NCBI RefSeq assembly: GCF_023218075.1
Contig: NZ_JALPTB010000011.1
Location: 1-64,000 of the forward strand
Reading direction: 5' to 3'
Source: Rhodococcus sp. HM1
Lineage (GTDB): Bacteria > Actinomycetota > Actinomycetes > Mycobacteriales > Mycobacteriaceae
Length of the DNA: 64,000 nt
Below the pieces are notes generated by a model. The model was not told the DNA's origin. It made no database searches and saw only the letters and a program-made list of their open reading frames with translations. Of this stretch, positions 1 to 9,211 are shown in pieces. Position 1 is the stretch's first letter, and each line of letters begins with the position of its first letter. Both the position numbers and the translations under genes were made by a program.

Positions 1-133
1 GACAAACACCACTCGCCGAGCCTAGAACCAGCGCCGTTAGTGCGTGAAATCAGACCGATCCCGACGAGAACCAGCAGGTCACAGACGTGAGCCGTCAATC
101 ATCCCGAAAACGTGAGCCAACTCGGGTGGTCGG

Positions 134-532
134 TCAGGCGGGGCCGAGCTCGGCCTCGAGGACCTCCTGGGTGACGCGCATCGCGGCGAGGGCGGCGGGG
201 GAGCCGCAGTAGGCGGCCGAATGGATGACGGCTTCGGTGATCTCGGTGCGCGTCAGGCCGTTTCGGAGGGCGCCGCGGATGTGGCCGCGCAGCTCGTTCT
301 CGGCGCGGAGGGCGATGAGCATGCCGATGTTGAGCAGGCTGCGGCTGCGGCGATCGAGACCGGGACGGGTCCACACCGCGCCCCACGCGTGCTCGGTCAC
401 GAACTCCTGCAAGGCCTCCGAATCCGTGCCACGGGCACGGTCGAACGCGCGCTCGACGAAGTCGTCGCCCATCACCTCCCTGCGGACCTCGAGTCCGGCC
501 TCGAAACCGGGGGTGCGCTCGGCGTCGCTCAT
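134..532 (-). CDS. Carboxymuconolactone decarboxylase (PcaC)-like protein
   Basis: A 132-residue protein of the carboxymuconolactone decarboxylase/AhpD superfamily. It is all-helical, with the PcaC-type region from 'AWGAVWTRPGLDRRSR' (about 50-65) to 'EAVIHSAAYCGSPAALAAM' near the C terminus. In protocatechuate degradation PcaC converts gamma-carboxymuconolactone to the enol-lactone, but many family members are uncharacterised and no other pca gene is nearby. The start is ATG at 532. It lies 50 bases downstream of the epoxide-hydrolase-like gene on the same strand, so it is probably last in a three-gene transcript. The family is clear; the pathway is not. Bases 1-133 show no recognisable feature. 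Confidence 0.82.
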   Translation of the reverse strand: MSDAERTPGFEAGLEVRREVMGDDFVERAFDRARGTDSEALQEFVTEHAWGAVWTRPGLDRRSRSLLNIGMLIALRAENELRGHIRGALRNGLTRTEITEAVIHSAAYCGSPAALAAMRVTQEVLEAELGPA

Positions 533-582
533 CGTACTGCTCCCTGTTCACACCGCCGAACGGTTCGGCGGCCTCGAGAATT

Positions 583-1011
583 CTACGACCGGCGCAGTAC
601 CGCCCGGAGGACACCGGTCGCGGTGGCTCCCAGGAAGGTGGCCATGTCGTAGTGGTCGCGCCACACCCGGATCCGTCCGTCGCGCACCTCGAACGTGCCG
701 CACACCCAGAACGCGATCGACACCCGGCCCACCCGCAGCACGTCGGTGCGTTCGGTCAGCACCACGCCGTTCCCGTCGTCGGCGATGTGGTGCATCACCA
801 CGTTCAGGCCTACCGAGGGGCGGGACATTCCTTGGAGCGTGCGGCTGACCCTCGGGAGCCCGCGCAGCGTCGGCAGTCCGGTGTTGTACCAAGCGATTTC
901 GGGATCGAGCAGCGCGACCGCGGTGGCGATGTCGGATGCCGCCAGTGCGTCGAGGAAATTGCGCACCACCGCGATCGCGGACTGGGAAGTGGTCGTGTCG
1001 GATGTGGTCAT
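583..1011 (-). CDS. NTF2-like protein of the limonene-1,2-epoxide hydrolase family
   Basis: A 142-residue single-domain NTF2-like fold protein, the usual length for limonene epoxide hydrolase (LEH) and mycobacterial EphG. Residues consistent with the LEH active site are visible: N43 in 'AWYNTGLP', the R88-x-D90 pair in 'ERTDV', and D119 in 'RVWRDHYD'. The family hydrolyses small epoxides to diols in the cytoplasm; the substrate here is unknown. The start ATG (1011-1009) overlaps the stop of the upstream serine hydrolase in an ATGA, which implies translational coupling. It could be a related SnoaL-like protein without hydrolase activity. Confidence 0.75.
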   Translation of the reverse strand: MTTSDTTTSQSAIAVVRNFLDALAASDIATAVALLDPEIAWYNTGLPTLRGLPRVSRTLQGMSRPSVGLNVVMHHIADDGNGVVLTERTDVLRVGRVSIAFWVCGTFEVRDGRIRVWRDHYDMATFLGATATGVLRAVLRRS

Positions 1012-2612
1012 GATGCTCCCTGTCGTGTGAAGGTTCCCATGCCGTCGGAATTCCAGTACTCGAACGTCACCGCATCGGGGGTGAACGTCGCGGTCGAGAT
1101 CGTCCCGTCCGGGGCGTTCTCGCCGGTGACTTCGAACGTGAACACGTCACCGTCCCAGTGGGTCAGCGGATAGGTCTGGCCCACCGGCCCGATCGTGAGC
1201 GCGAGGCTGCCGTCCCGCTGGTCGATGCGTGCCGGTCCGAAGTACGGATTGTCGTAGATCCCGGTGTACCGGTCGAGGGGCTTCGCCGGCGCCGGATCCG
1301 TGGGCGGCTCCTGGCCGACCAGCGAACCCTTCGGGTCGGCGTAGGCCGAATATGCCTTCTCGTACAGCCCCGCCCAGTCCTCGCGGATCTCCCCGAACTG
1401 CACCAGGTCGACGAACTCGGCATTGAGCGTGTCGGGGACCCCGATCGGCGCGGCGTTGGTGAGCGTGACGATCGCGACGTCGGCCGACGGCACCGCGGTG
1501 AACGCGGTGGCCGCGCCGAGTGCGAACGCCCCCGCGTGACCGACCGAGGTCCGTCCCGACGCGAGCGTTCCGACGTTGAACCCGTAGCCGTAGAAACCGC
1601 CGCGGCTGTCCGGGGTCGCGGGCGCACGCGACACCACCTGCGGGGACAGTGCGGGTTGCAGCGCCGACGCCTCGACGACGGTGCGCCCCTCGAACTGCCC
1701 GTCGGCGAGCAGCATGGTGAGCCATTTCGCCACGTCGTTCACCGACGAGGAGATCCCGCCAGCCGGCGATTGCTCGTCCGGATCGCGGACCTCACGCGCG
1801 ACGTACTCGCCGTCGACCAGCATGTGCCCCGGCGCCCGGTTCTCCCGAGCGGTGAAATCGTCGAATCGTGAACTGGTCGAGCTCATTCCGAGCGGCTCGT
1901 ACAGTACTCGCTGCGACAGGTCGGCCCAGTCCGCACCCGCCGCGTCCGCGACCGCCTGGGCTGCCGCGGTCACACCGAAGTTCGTGTAGTCGTAGGTGAT
2001 ACGGAAAGGCGAGAGGGGAAGCAGCCGCAGCCGTTCGAGAATCTGCGCGCGATCGTAGCCGAGATCCTCGAGGTCGTCGCCGGCGTGATCGGGCAGCCCC
2101 GAACGGTGTGCGTACAGGTCCCCGACGGTGACGTGTTCGGTGACGTACGGTTCGGCGAGCGCGAAGGTCGGAAGGTGCTCGATCACGGGATCGTCCCAGC
2201 CGACCACACCGGCACCGACCTGCTGGGCGACGACGGTCGCCCCGATCGACTTCGACATCGACGCGAGCTGGAACACCGTGTCGGCATCGACCGGCTCGTC
2301 GGAACCGGCCGCGCGGACACCGAAACCCTTCGCATACACGGTTTCCCCGTCGTGCACGACCGCGACCGCCATACCCGGGATCCCGGTGTGATCGAGCAGT
2401 TTCTGCGCGAGGCCGTCGAGCTGCGCGATCGCGTCGTCGATCTGCCCGTCCGGAATGGGAACTCCCGCAACCTGGTCGGGCGCGAGATCGGCGGTCTCGG
2501 AGGGCTGCGACGGGGGTCGGTCGCGATCGTTCGGGTCGATCGTGACGCAGCCGGTCGCCGTGGCCGCGAGAGCGAGCACGACACCGAGCGCGAAGCGAGG
2601 GAATGCACGCAT
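1008..2612 (-). CDS. Beta-lactamase-family serine hydrolase, lipoprotein
   Basis: A 534-residue protein when started at ATG 2612 (MRAFPRF...), chosen because it gives a clean lipoprotein signal with lipobox Cys22 ('ATATGC'). The frame stays open further upstream but without a signal peptide. Class C beta-lactamase/DD-peptidase motifs are complete: S118-M-S-K121 (SxxK nucleophile), Y209-T-N211 (YxN) and a C-terminal 'GHAGAF' (HxG). The last ~100 residues look like the DUF3471-type domain that follows many such esterases. It is probably anchored outside the membrane, acting as an esterase or peptidase rather than a true beta-lactamase. It is first in a coupled cluster with the LEH- and PcaC-like genes. 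Confidence 0.85.
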   Translation of the reverse strand: MRAFPRFALGVVLALAATATGCVTIDPNDRDRPPSQPSETADLAPDQVAGVPIPDGQIDDAIAQLDGLAQKLLDHTGIPGMAVAVVHDGETVYAKGFGVRAAGSDEPVDADTVFQLASMSKSIGATVVAQQVGAGVVGWDDPVIEHLPTFALAEPYVTEHVTVGDLYAHRSGLPDHAGDDLEDLGYDRAQILERLRLLPLSPFRITYDYTNFGVTAAAQAVADAAGADWADLSQRVLYEPLGMSSTSSRFDDFTARENRAPGHMLVDGEYVAREVRDPDEQSPAGGISSSVNDVAKWLTMLLADGQFEGRTVVEASALQPALSPQVVSRAPATPDSRGGFYGYGFNVGTLASGRTSVGHAGAFALGAATAFTAVPSADVAIVTLTNAAPIGVPDTLNAEFVDLVQFGEIREDWAGLYEKAYSAYADPKGSLVGQEPPTDPAPAKPLDRYTGIYDNPYFGPARIDQRDGSLALTIGPVGQTYPLTHWDGDVFTFEVTGENAPDGTISTATFTPDAVTFEYWNSDGMGTFTRQGAS

Positions 2613-2808
2613 GAGCGACCTTTCCGTCGGTCGGATGATAGTCCCGCGCGAGCCTGCCTGTCGGCGAAAGCGTACCCCCGGGTCCGGGAACTGCAACGAT
2701 TCGGAGGAGTCTGAGCGGAATCGCGACGAGGCACGCGAGGGGATGGCAGCGTGCGAAGGGACGCATGCGTAGTGCACAGCCGTGTAGTTCAGCAGTGAGG
2801 AGTCAGCC

Positions 2809-3420
2809 GTGAAGGGAATCCCACGACGAGTCGCCACCACCGCCGCCGCGGTTGCCACCGTCGGGCTGGTGGTCGCGGGCTGCAGCGACGACAACGACAC
2901 CACCTCCGAGAGCGCCTACCAGAGTGAGACCAGTGCCGCCGAGGCCGCGCAGTCCGCTGCGGAGTCGGTGGTGGAGAGCGCCCAGTCCGCGGTCGAGAGC
3001 GCTGCCGAGAGCGCCGTGGGCGCCGCCGAGAGTGCCGGGAACGAGATCGCCGGTGACGCGACCACCGTGGTGGCCGGCCCCGACGGTCAGGAATACGAGA
3101 TCAGCGGCGCTGTCCTCGACAAGTACAACGAGACCGGGGGAGCGGCCGGTCCGCTCGGCCCGCCGACCGGAAGCCAGGAGAGCATAGGCGACGGCAGCAT
3201 CGGCGAATTCGAAGGCGGCGTCATCGCGTGGAGTCCGGACACCGACGCCCACATCGTGGGGGGCGAGATCCGGGTCGCGTGGGAGGCCGCCGGTGGTGCC
3301 GCCGGCGAACTCGGCTTCCCCACCAGCGACGAACATCCCATCCCCGGTGGTGTGCAGAGCGATTTCGAGATGGGGCACATCACCTTCATCGACGGCAGGA
3401 CCGAGGTCGTCACCGAGTAG
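2809..3420 (+). CDS. LGFP-repeat lipoprotein
   Basis: A 203-residue protein starting at GTG 2809 behind a GAGGAG ribosome site. Lipobox 'VVAGC' places the lipidated Cys at 25. An Ala/Ser/Glu-rich helical stretch (about 35-80) is followed by LGFP-type repeats: 'AAGPLGPPTGSQES' and 'AAGELGFPTSDEHP', each ending in an aromatic/hydrophobic strand ('FEGGVIAWS', 'FEMGHITFI'). LGFP repeats occur in envelope proteins of mycolic-acid bacteria, such as the C-terminal part of the Corynebacterium mycolyltransferase PS1, and are thought to tether to the cell wall. No catalytic domain is seen. It is divergent from the serine hydrolase. Confidence 0.82.
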   Translation: MKGIPRRVATTAAAVATVGLVVAGCSDDNDTTSESAYQSETSAAEAAQSAAESVVESAQSAVESAAESAVGAAESAGNEIAGDATTVVAGPDGQEYEISGAVLDKYNETGGAAGPLGPPTGSQESIGDGSIGEFEGGVIAWSPDTDAHIVGGEIRVAWEAAGGAAGELGFPTSDEHPIPGGVQSDFEMGHITFIDGRTEVVTE

Positions 3421-3476
3421 CGTCCGTCGGTGTGCCGGGACGTTTGGCGTCTCCTGGGCGCGGGAAGCCGGTCCTC

Positions 3477-3668
3477 ATGGCTACCTACAGAGTGATCAAC
3501 CCGGAGGGCGAGGTCGTGGACACCCGCGACATCGAGAGCGCGGAGGACGCGCACGCCTGGTTCGTCGATCAGCGAGCCGACAACAGCGAACTCGGCTGGC
3601 GGATGGAGGCTCAGCACGAGGACGGCACGTGGCACTTCTTCGACGACACGGAGGGTGCGGCGCAGTGA
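3477..3668 (+). CDS. Small acidic conserved-looking protein, function unknown
   Basis: A 63-residue protein from ATG 3477. It has an N-terminal strand 'MATYRVINPEGEVV', an acidic helical middle ('DIESAEDAHAWFVDQ') and an aromatic C-terminal strand ('GWRMEAQHEDGTWHFF'). The regular alternation and the aromatic/acidic composition look like a real compact beta-alpha-beta fold rather than a shadow frame. It lies 56 bases after the LGFP lipoprotein and ends 24 bases before the convergent fumC. No family is recognised. Confidence 0.6.
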   Translation: MATYRVINPEGEVVDTRDIESAEDAHAWFVDQRADNSELGWRMEAQHEDGTWHFFDDTEGAAQ

Positions 3669-3692
3669 CGTGTGCGCCGCACCCGTCCTCGT

Positions 3693-5102
3693 CTAGGAGT
3701 CGCGCTCGACGTTCGTCATCGCGAGCACGTCGAGGCGCCGGTCCAGTTCCTCCTCGCTGAGGCCGTCGCCGATCAGACCCCGGTCCACGACGGTCTGTCG
3801 GATCGTCTTCTTCTCCTTCAACGCCTGCTTGGCGACCGCCGCGGCCTCCTCGTATCCGATCGCCGAATTCAGCGGCGTCACGATCGACGGCGACGATTCC
3901 GCCAGCGTCCGAAGGTGTTCGACGTTCGCCTCCAGCCCGGTGATGCACCGGTCGGCGAACAACCGGGACACGTTCGCGAGCAGGCGCATCGATTCGAGCA
4001 GGTTCCGCGCCATCACCGGGATGTACACGTTCAGCTCGAACGCCCCGGCCGCGCCGCCCCACGCGACAGTGGCATCGTTCCCCACGACCTGTGCCGCGAC
4101 CTGCGTGACTGCTTCGGGCAGAACAGGATTGACCTTGCCGGGCATGATCGAGCTGCCCGGCTGCAGGTCGGGCAACCGGATCTCGCCGAGCCCGGTCAGC
4201 GGACCGGACCCCATCCACCGGATGTCGTTCGCGATCTTCGTCAGCGACACCGCGATCGTGCGCAGCGCACCCGACGCCTCGACGAGCCCGTCCCGCGCGG
4301 CCTGCGCTTCGAAACTGTCGCGGGCGGGACGCAGCTCGTCGATGCCCGTGGACTCGACGAGTTCGGCGACGACCAGCCGCCCGAACCCCTCGGGGGCGTT
4401 CAGCCCGGTGCCGACGGCGGTGCCGCCGATCGGCAGCTCTCCGAGTCGCGGCAGGCACGCCTGCACCCTTTCGATCCCGGCCTCGACCTGCCGGGCATAG
4501 CCCCCGAACTCCTGCCCGAGCGTCACCGGAACGGCGTCCATCAGATGCGTGCGCCCGGACTTGACGACGGTGCGCCACTCGGTGGCCTTCGCGGCCAGCG
4601 CGGCGTGCAGATGCTCGAGCGCGGGAATCAGATCGCGCACCGCGGCTTCGGTGGCGGCGACGTGCGTCGAGGTGGGGAAGGTGTCGTTCGACGACTGCGA
4701 CATGTTGACGTCGTCGTTGGGATGCACCGTCACCCCGTTGCGGGCGGCGATCGACGCGATGACCTCGTTGGCGTTCATGTTCGAGCTGGTGCCCGAGCCG
4801 GTCTGGAAGACGTCGATGGGGAACTGGTCGTCGTGCTCACCGGCCGCGATCTCACCGGCCGCGGCGATGATCGCGTCCGCCTTGCCGGCGTCGAGCAGCC
4901 CCAGGTCCTTGTTGACCTGCGCGCAGGCCGCCTTGAGCAGGCCGAGCGCCCGGATCTGGGCGCGTTCGAGACCGCGACCCGAGATGGGGAAGTTCTCCAC
5001 GGCGCGCTGCGTCTGCGCGCGCCACAGGGCGTCGACCGGAACCCGGACCTCGCCCATCGTGTCGTGTTCGATGCGGAACTGCGGTTCGCTGTTCTCAGTC
5101 AT
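3693..5102 (-). CDS. fumC: Class II fumarate hydratase
   Basis: A 469-residue cytoplasmic TCA-cycle enzyme that interconverts fumarate and malate without an iron-sulfur cluster. Diagnostic motifs are present: '[13 protein letters not shown]', 'SSNDTFPTS', 'SGRTHLMDA' and the superfamily signature '[11 protein letters not shown]' with its catalytic loop serine. Length matches FumC (about 465). ATG 5102 gives the N terminus [10 protein letters not shown], typical of mycobacterial Fum; the frame remains open beyond but enters a repeat. It lies downstream of glpX on the same strand, separated by a palindromic repeat, as in Rv1098c-Rv1099c. Confidence 0.96.
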   Translation of the reverse strand: MTENSEPQFRIEHDTMGEVRVPVDALWRAQTQRAVENFPISGRGLERAQIRALGLLKAACAQVNKDLGLLDAGKADAIIAAAGEIAAGEHDDQFPIDVFQTGSGTSSNMNANEVIASIAARNGVTVHPNDDVNMSQSSNDTFPTSTHVAATEAAVRDLIPALEHLHAALAAKATEWRTVVKSGRTHLMDAVPVTLGQEFGGYARQVEAGIERVQACLPRLGELPIGGTAVGTGLNAPEGFGRLVVAELVESTGIDELRPARDSFEAQAARDGLVEASGALRTIAVSLTKIANDIRWMGSGPLTGLGEIRLPDLQPGSSIMPGKVNPVLPEAVTQVAAQVVGNDATVAWGGAAGAFELNVYIPVMARNLLESMRLLANVSRLFADRCITGLEANVEHLRTLAESSPSIVTPLNSAIGYEEAAAVAKQALKEKKTIRQTVVDRGLIGDGLSEEELDRRLDVLAMTNVERDS

Positions 5103-5121
5103 GAACCTCAGCTTGCCACCG

Positions 5122-5192
5122 AGGCGGCTTCGCCGCCGGTGTGTCGAAGTGGCGGTTCCGACCGCCACAAAGACACACCGGCGCGAAGCGCA
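5122..5192. repeat. Nested palindromic intergenic repeat, copy 1
   Basis: About 70 bases in the glpX-fumC gap. A left arm 'ggcttcgccgccggtgtgt' pairs with a right arm 'acacaccggcgcgaagc', and between them lies an inner hairpin 'tggcggttccgaccgcca'. The same architecture recurs at 10214-10283. It would fold into a cruciform or strong RNA stem-loop and ends just before the glpX stop codon. Confidence 0.8.
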
Positions 5193-5195
5193 TTG

Positions 5196-6230
5196 TCAGG
5201 GCATCGGGGGCTGCGCGCCGTCGACACCGGTGAAGTTGATCGACGAGAACTCGTGCAGCTTCTCGAGGCGGTGGTAGGCCTCGATCATGCGGACCGTGCC
5301 GGACTTGCTGCGCATGACGATCGACTGCGTGGTCGCGCCGCCGCCGTAGTACCGCACGCCCTTGAGCAGGTCGCCGTCGGTGACACCGGTCGCGCAGAAG
5401 AAGATGTTCTCGCCGGTGACGAGTTCCTCGGTGGTCAGGATCCGGTCCAGGTCGTGGCCGGCGTCGATGGCCTTCTGCCGCTCGGCGTCGTCCTTGGGGG
5501 CGAGCTTGCCCTGCAGCGCGCCACCCATACAGCGCAGCGCCGCCGCGGCGATGATGCCCTCCGGGGTGCCGCCGATGCCCAGGAGCATGTCGACACCGGA
5601 ATCGGGGCGGGCGGTCGCGATCGCACCGGCGACGTCGCCGTCGGAGATCAGGCGGATGCGCGCACCGGTCTCCCGGATCTCCCGGATGATCTCGGAGTGC
5701 CGCGGACGATCCAGGATCGTGACGGTCGTATCGGAGATGGTGCGATTCTTGGCCTTCGCGACGCGACGGATGTTCTCGGCGACACCCGCGGACAGGTCGA
5801 TGACGTCGGCAGCCTCGGGACCCACGGCGATCTTGTCCATGTAGAACACGGCCGACGGGTCGAACATGGCGCCGCGCTCGGCGACCGCGAGGACCGCGAT
5901 CGCGCCCGGCGCACCCTTCGACATCAGCGTGGTGCCGTCGATCGGGTCGACGGCGACGTCGCACAGGGGGCCGTCGCCGTTGCCGACCTCCTCGCCGTTG
6001 TACAGCATCGGGGCTTCGTCCTTCTCGCCCTCGCCGATCACCACGATGCCCTGCATCGACACCGAGCTGACCATGTGACGCATCGCGTCGACGGCGGCAC
6101 CGTCGCCGCCTTCCTTGTCGCCGCGGCCGACCCAGCGGCCTGCCGCCATCGCCGCGGCCTCCGTGACGCGGACCAACTCGAGGGCGAGGTTGCGGTCCGG
6201 AGCTTCGCGGTGCGATGGGGTGGCCGTCAT
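5196..6230 (-). CDS. glpX: Class II fructose-1,6-bisphosphatase
   Basis: A 344-residue gluconeogenic phosphatase of the GlpX type, hydrolysing fructose-1,6-bisphosphate to fructose-6-phosphate in the cytoplasm. Motifs seen are '[17 protein letters not shown]' near residues 35-50, '[15 protein letters not shown]' and the metal/phosphate site '[12 protein letters not shown]', followed by the '[14 protein letters not shown]' segment. Length and N terminus match the mycobacterial enzyme (Rv1099c), which is the main FBPase in this group. It is transcribed towards fumC and divergent from the DUF4245 gene, with a 185-base shared upstream region. Confidence 0.96.
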   Translation of the reverse strand: MTATPSHREAPDRNLALELVRVTEAAAMAAGRWVGRGDKEGGDGAAVDAMRHMVSSVSMQGIVVIGEGEKDEAPMLYNGEEVGNGDGPLCDVAVDPIDGTTLMSKGAPGAIAVLAVAERGAMFDPSAVFYMDKIAVGPEAADVIDLSAGVAENIRRVAKAKNRTISDTTVTILDRPRHSEIIREIRETGARIRLISDGDVAGAIATARPDSGVDMLLGIGGTPEGIIAAAALRCMGGALQGKLAPKDDAERQKAIDAGHDLDRILTTEELVTGENIFFCATGVTDGDLLKGVRYYGGGATTQSIVMRSKSGTVRMIEAYHRLEKLHEFSSINFTGVDGAQPPMP

Positions 6231-6415
6231 GGGCTACTGCCTCCTGATGCTGTCGGTCGACGCGGTGCGCCGGCACGAGGGACGGCCGTCGAGTCGCGCG
6301 GCCGCCGAATCCGATGGTGGTTCAGGCTGCAATTGTCTCATCAGCGCCGGTGCGGCGGAGGCTGGGACCCGGACCGGCCGCGGCCCGTTCCTGCGGAGGC
6401 TGTCAGACTGGACGC

Positions 6416-6985
6416 GTGGCTTCCGAGAAACCCCGCATCCTGAACGACGCCCGTGACATGACGTGGTCGCTCATTCCGCTCGTCCTGGCGTGCCTCGTCA
6501 TCGCTGCGATCGCAAGCCAATGCTCGTTCAACCCGGGCGGTCCCACCGCGGGTCCGGTGCCGAGCTTCGACATCGATGCAGGTCTCGAGTACGACGCGAG
6601 GGAACTGGGATTCCCCATCCGGCATCCGCAGGTCCCCGAGGACTGGCAGGCCAACTCGGGCAGCCGCAGCATCATCACCGGCCAGCAGGGCGGCGACTCG
6701 AGCACGGTCGGGTTCATCACCCCGTCCGGCCGCTACGTACGCTTCACCCAGTCCAACGCCGGTACCGACGAGCTCGTGCGGTTCGTCGCGGGCTCGAGCC
6801 GGTTCGTCACCGGCACCGAGACCATCGACGGCCGCGACTGGACGGTGTACGCCGAGGAGGGGAGCGAGCCGCTGTGGGTCTCGGACTTCGGTGACGTGCG
6901 GATCCTGATCGGCGGATCCGGCGACGAAGCCGAGTTCGCCACGATCGCTGCCGCGGCGAACGCAGCGGAGCCGCTCACCCCGTAG
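6416..6985 (+). CDS. DUF4245 membrane-anchored protein
   Basis: A 189-residue protein if started at GTG 6416 (VASEKPRILNDARDM). One transmembrane segment (about 17-38, 'SLIPLVLACLVIAAIASQ') is followed by an extracytoplasmic domain with 'ELGFPIRHPQVPEDW' and a 'TIDGRDWTVY' strand, the hallmarks of DUF4245. It is the counterpart of Rv1100, in the same divergent arrangement with glpX. Function is unknown. An upstream ATG in the frame would add an unlikely Arg/Pro-rich stretch. Confidence 0.85.
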   Translation: MASEKPRILNDARDMTWSLIPLVLACLVIAAIASQCSFNPGGPTAGPVPSFDIDAGLEYDARELGFPIRHPQVPEDWQANSGSRSIITGQQGGDSSTVGFITPSGRYVRFTQSNAGTDELVRFVAGSSRFVTGTETIDGRDWTVYAEEGSEPLWVSDFGDVRILIGGSGDEAEFATIAAAANAAEPLTP

Positions 6986-7019
6986 GCCGCGACCGGGCCG
7001 GTCGGTTGTCCCCGACCGG

Positions 7020-7247
7020 TCAGTCTTCTTCGTCGTCCTCGCTGTGCGACAGGGCGTTCTCGACCCGTTGCCGAGCACCCGCGAGGTGCTCCTCGCACCG
7101 CTTGGCGAGCGCTTCGCCGCGCTCCCACAGCGCCAGCGACTCGTCGAGGTCCAGGCCACCCTGTTCGAGCATCTTCACCACGTTGACCAGTTCGTCGCGG
7201 GCCCTCTCGTAGCCGAGCTCCGCCACATCCGCGTTCGTGTCACTCAC
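7020..7247 (-). CDS. xseB: Exodeoxyribonuclease VII small subunit
   Basis: A 75-residue protein, GTG start at 7247. The sequence '[20 protein letters not shown]' followed by '[20 protein letters not shown]' is the classic XseB helical hairpin; the tail is very acidic. Several copies bind each XseA to form exonuclease VII, which degrades single-stranded DNA. It lies 16 bases after xseA on the same strand, so they are co-transcribed. Confidence 0.95.
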   Translation of the reverse strand: MSDTNADVAELGYERARDELVNVVKMLEQGGLDLDESLALWERGEALAKRCEEHLAGARQRVENALSHSEDDEED

Positions 7248-7263
7248 ACCGTCATCCTCGTCG

Positions 7264-8511
7264 TCACTTCTCTCGTCCCATCACCGCGGCCCGCGCGGCA
7301 CCGTCACCGACCCGGACCCGCAACTGGGTTCCCGGGGGCATCTCGTCGATCGACCGGACGACCTCCGGGTCGCCGTCGGGCACGATCCGCTGCACTACCG
7401 CGTAGCCGCGTGCGAGGGTCGCGGCCGGACCCAGCGTCGCCAGCCGGGCCCGCAGATGCTCGATCGTGGTGGCCTGCGCCGCCAGCACCCGATCGATGTC
7501 GCGGCGACCGGCCTGCCGTAACCGCTCGACCTCCTCGCCACGCTGATCGATCGCGCGCAGCGGATCGGCCAGGACCGGCCGGGACCGCAACTGTGCCACC
7601 ACGTGCTCCTCGCGGCGCACCCAGTTGCGCAGCGCCGACGCGGCGCGCGCCCGCAGATCGTCGACGAGCGCCTGCTCGGCGGCGGCATCCGGCACGACCC
7701 GTTTGGCGGCGTCGGTGGGGGTGGCGGCCCGCAGATCGGCGACGTGATCGCACAGCGGACTGTCGGGTTCGTGGCCGATCGCGCTGACCACCGGGGTCGT
7801 GCACGCGACGATCGCGCGGCACAGCGTCTCGTCGGAGAACGGCAGCAGATCCTCGACACTGCCGCCGCCGCGGGCCAGGACGATCACGTCCACCGCGGGG
7901 TCGGCGTCGAGTTCGGCGAGCGCATCGAGGATCTGCGGTACCGCGGTCGGGCCCTGCACCGCGGTGTTGCGGATCTCGAACCGCACCGCGGGCCACCGGC
8001 GCTGCGCCACCGACACCACGTCGTGCTCGGCGGCGCCGCCGCGGCCGGTGATCAGGCCGATACGGCCCGGTAGGAACGGCAGCGGCCGCTTGAGCCGCGG
8101 ATCGAACAGACCTTCCGCTGCGAGCAGCGCGCGCAGCCGTTCGATGCGGGCGAGCAGTTCGCCGATGCCGACCGCGCGGATCTCGGTGACACGCAGCGAG
8201 ATGCTGCCGCGCGCCGGCCAGAACGACAGTTTCCCGAACATCACGACCCGCGCGCCCTCGACCAGCGTCACCGGCGAACTGTGGATCAGCTGCGGGGAGC
8301 ACGTCACCGACAGGGACATGTCCACCGAGGGATCACGCAGGGTCAGGTACGCCGTGCGCGTTCCGGGGCGCACGTTCATCTGGGTGATCTGGCCCTCGAC
8401 CCAGATCGTGCCGAGCCGATCGATCCAGCCCGCGACCTTCTGCGACACGGTGCGTACCGGCCACGGATTGTCCGCGGAGTTCGGTTGGGTGGTGGGATGC
8501 GCCGAGGTCAC
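7264..8511 (-). CDS. xseA: Exodeoxyribonuclease VII large subunit
   Basis: A 415-residue catalytic subunit of exonuclease VII. An N-terminal OB-fold (about 15-115, '[19 protein letters not shown]') precedes the nuclease domain with '[19 protein letters not shown]', '[18 protein letters not shown]' and '[19 protein letters not shown]', all XseA hallmarks, then a coiled-coil region that binds XseB. The GTG start at 8511 overlaps the upstream stop as GTGA, so translation is coupled. It acts in single-strand DNA degradation and repair. Confidence 0.95.
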   Translation of the reverse strand: MTSAHPTTQPNSADNPWPVRTVSQKVAGWIDRLGTIWVEGQITQMNVRPGTRTAYLTLRDPSVDMSLSVTCSPQLIHSSPVTLVEGARVVMFGKLSFWPARGSISLRVTEIRAVGIGELLARIERLRALLAAEGLFDPRLKRPLPFLPGRIGLITGRGGAAEHDVVSVAQRRWPAVRFEIRNTAVQGPTAVPQILDALAELDADPAVDVIVLARGGGSVEDLLPFSDETLCRAIVACTTPVVSAIGHEPDSPLCDHVADLRAATPTDAAKRVVPDAAAEQALVDDLRARAASALRNWVRREEHVVAQLRSRPVLADPLRAIDQRGEEVERLRQAGRRDIDRVLAAQATTIEHLRARLATLGPAATLARGYAVVQRIVPDGDPEVVRSIDEMPPGTQLRVRVGDGAARAAVMGREK

Positions 8512-9110
8512 TTCGTGGTGGTGGTCGTGATCCGGTTCGACAACATCGTCACGAACGGCGCCCGCGCCCGTGTCGCGTTCTCGTAGTCGAGCAGCGCCGT
8601 CAGGTCCTCCACGGACAGGGTGCGCAGGCGCGCACGCAATTGCGCGAGGGTCAGCGAGGTGTAGTCGAGGTCCTCGACGATCCCGGGCACCTCGGTCTCC
8701 GCCGCGGTCGGGGCCGGTTTCGCGCTCTCACCCGGTTCCGGGGCGTCGGCCGCTTTCTCGGCCGCGGTTTCGGTCTCGACGGCCGGCGGCATGGAGTACA
8801 GCGCGAACCGGCCGGGCGCCTCCGACTGCTCCGCCCCGTTGGTGGCGGCGTTCGGTGCCGGAGCCTCGTCCTCGTCGAACACCGCCCACTCCGGGGTTTC
8901 CTCGGCTCGGGCGCCCAGCGCCTCGAACAGACGATCCCCCTTGATCGCGAGCGCGGTCATCGACTGCTGGATCCTCATCGTCGTCTGCAGGACCTGGCTG
9001 ACCGTCGTCATCGGCAGCGCGAGGGCGGTCGACGGCAGCTTGAGTGTCTCTTCGTAGGCGGTGACGGCGACCCCGGCCGCCACCCGAGCCATGAACGGTG
9101 GACGGATCAT
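8508..9110 (-). CDS. Lipid-droplet-associated-type protein (Rv1109c-like)
   Basis: A 200-residue protein. The N-terminal ~70 residues ('[20 protein letters not shown]' onward, with repeated hydrophobic/Thr faces) form an amphipathic helix typical of this actinobacterial family, annotated from rhodococcal lipid-droplet work. The middle is Ala/Pro/Glu-rich and disordered. The C terminus ('[20 protein letters not shown]') resembles a short helix-turn helix. It lies upstream of xseA with a GTGA overlap, and is divergent from ispH, as in M. tuberculosis Rv1109c. Lipid-droplet association is from family knowledge, not visible in the sequence. Confidence 0.7.
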   Translation of the reverse strand: MIRPPFMARVAAGVAVTAYEETLKLPSTALALPMTTVSQVLQTTMRIQQSMTALAIKGDRLFEALGARAEETPEWAVFDEDEAPAPNAATNGAEQSEAPGRFALYSMPPAVETETAAEKAADAPEPGESAKPAPTAAETEVPGIVEDLDYTSLTLAQLRARLRTLSVEDLTALLDYENATRARAPFVTMLSNRITTTTTK

Positions 9111-9211
9111 GCCCCCAAGACTGCCTCACGAGCCCCACGATTGGTAGCCGAGGTGGGCCGTGACGGAAGCCGAGGCGGGCTCCGCCCCGCATCGGCCCGT
9201 ACCCTGGAGGC

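Noticed and set aside
3672-6443. A 923-codon open frame antisense to fumC and glpX
   Set aside because: It spans two clear enzymes and their gap on the other strand and has no domain character.
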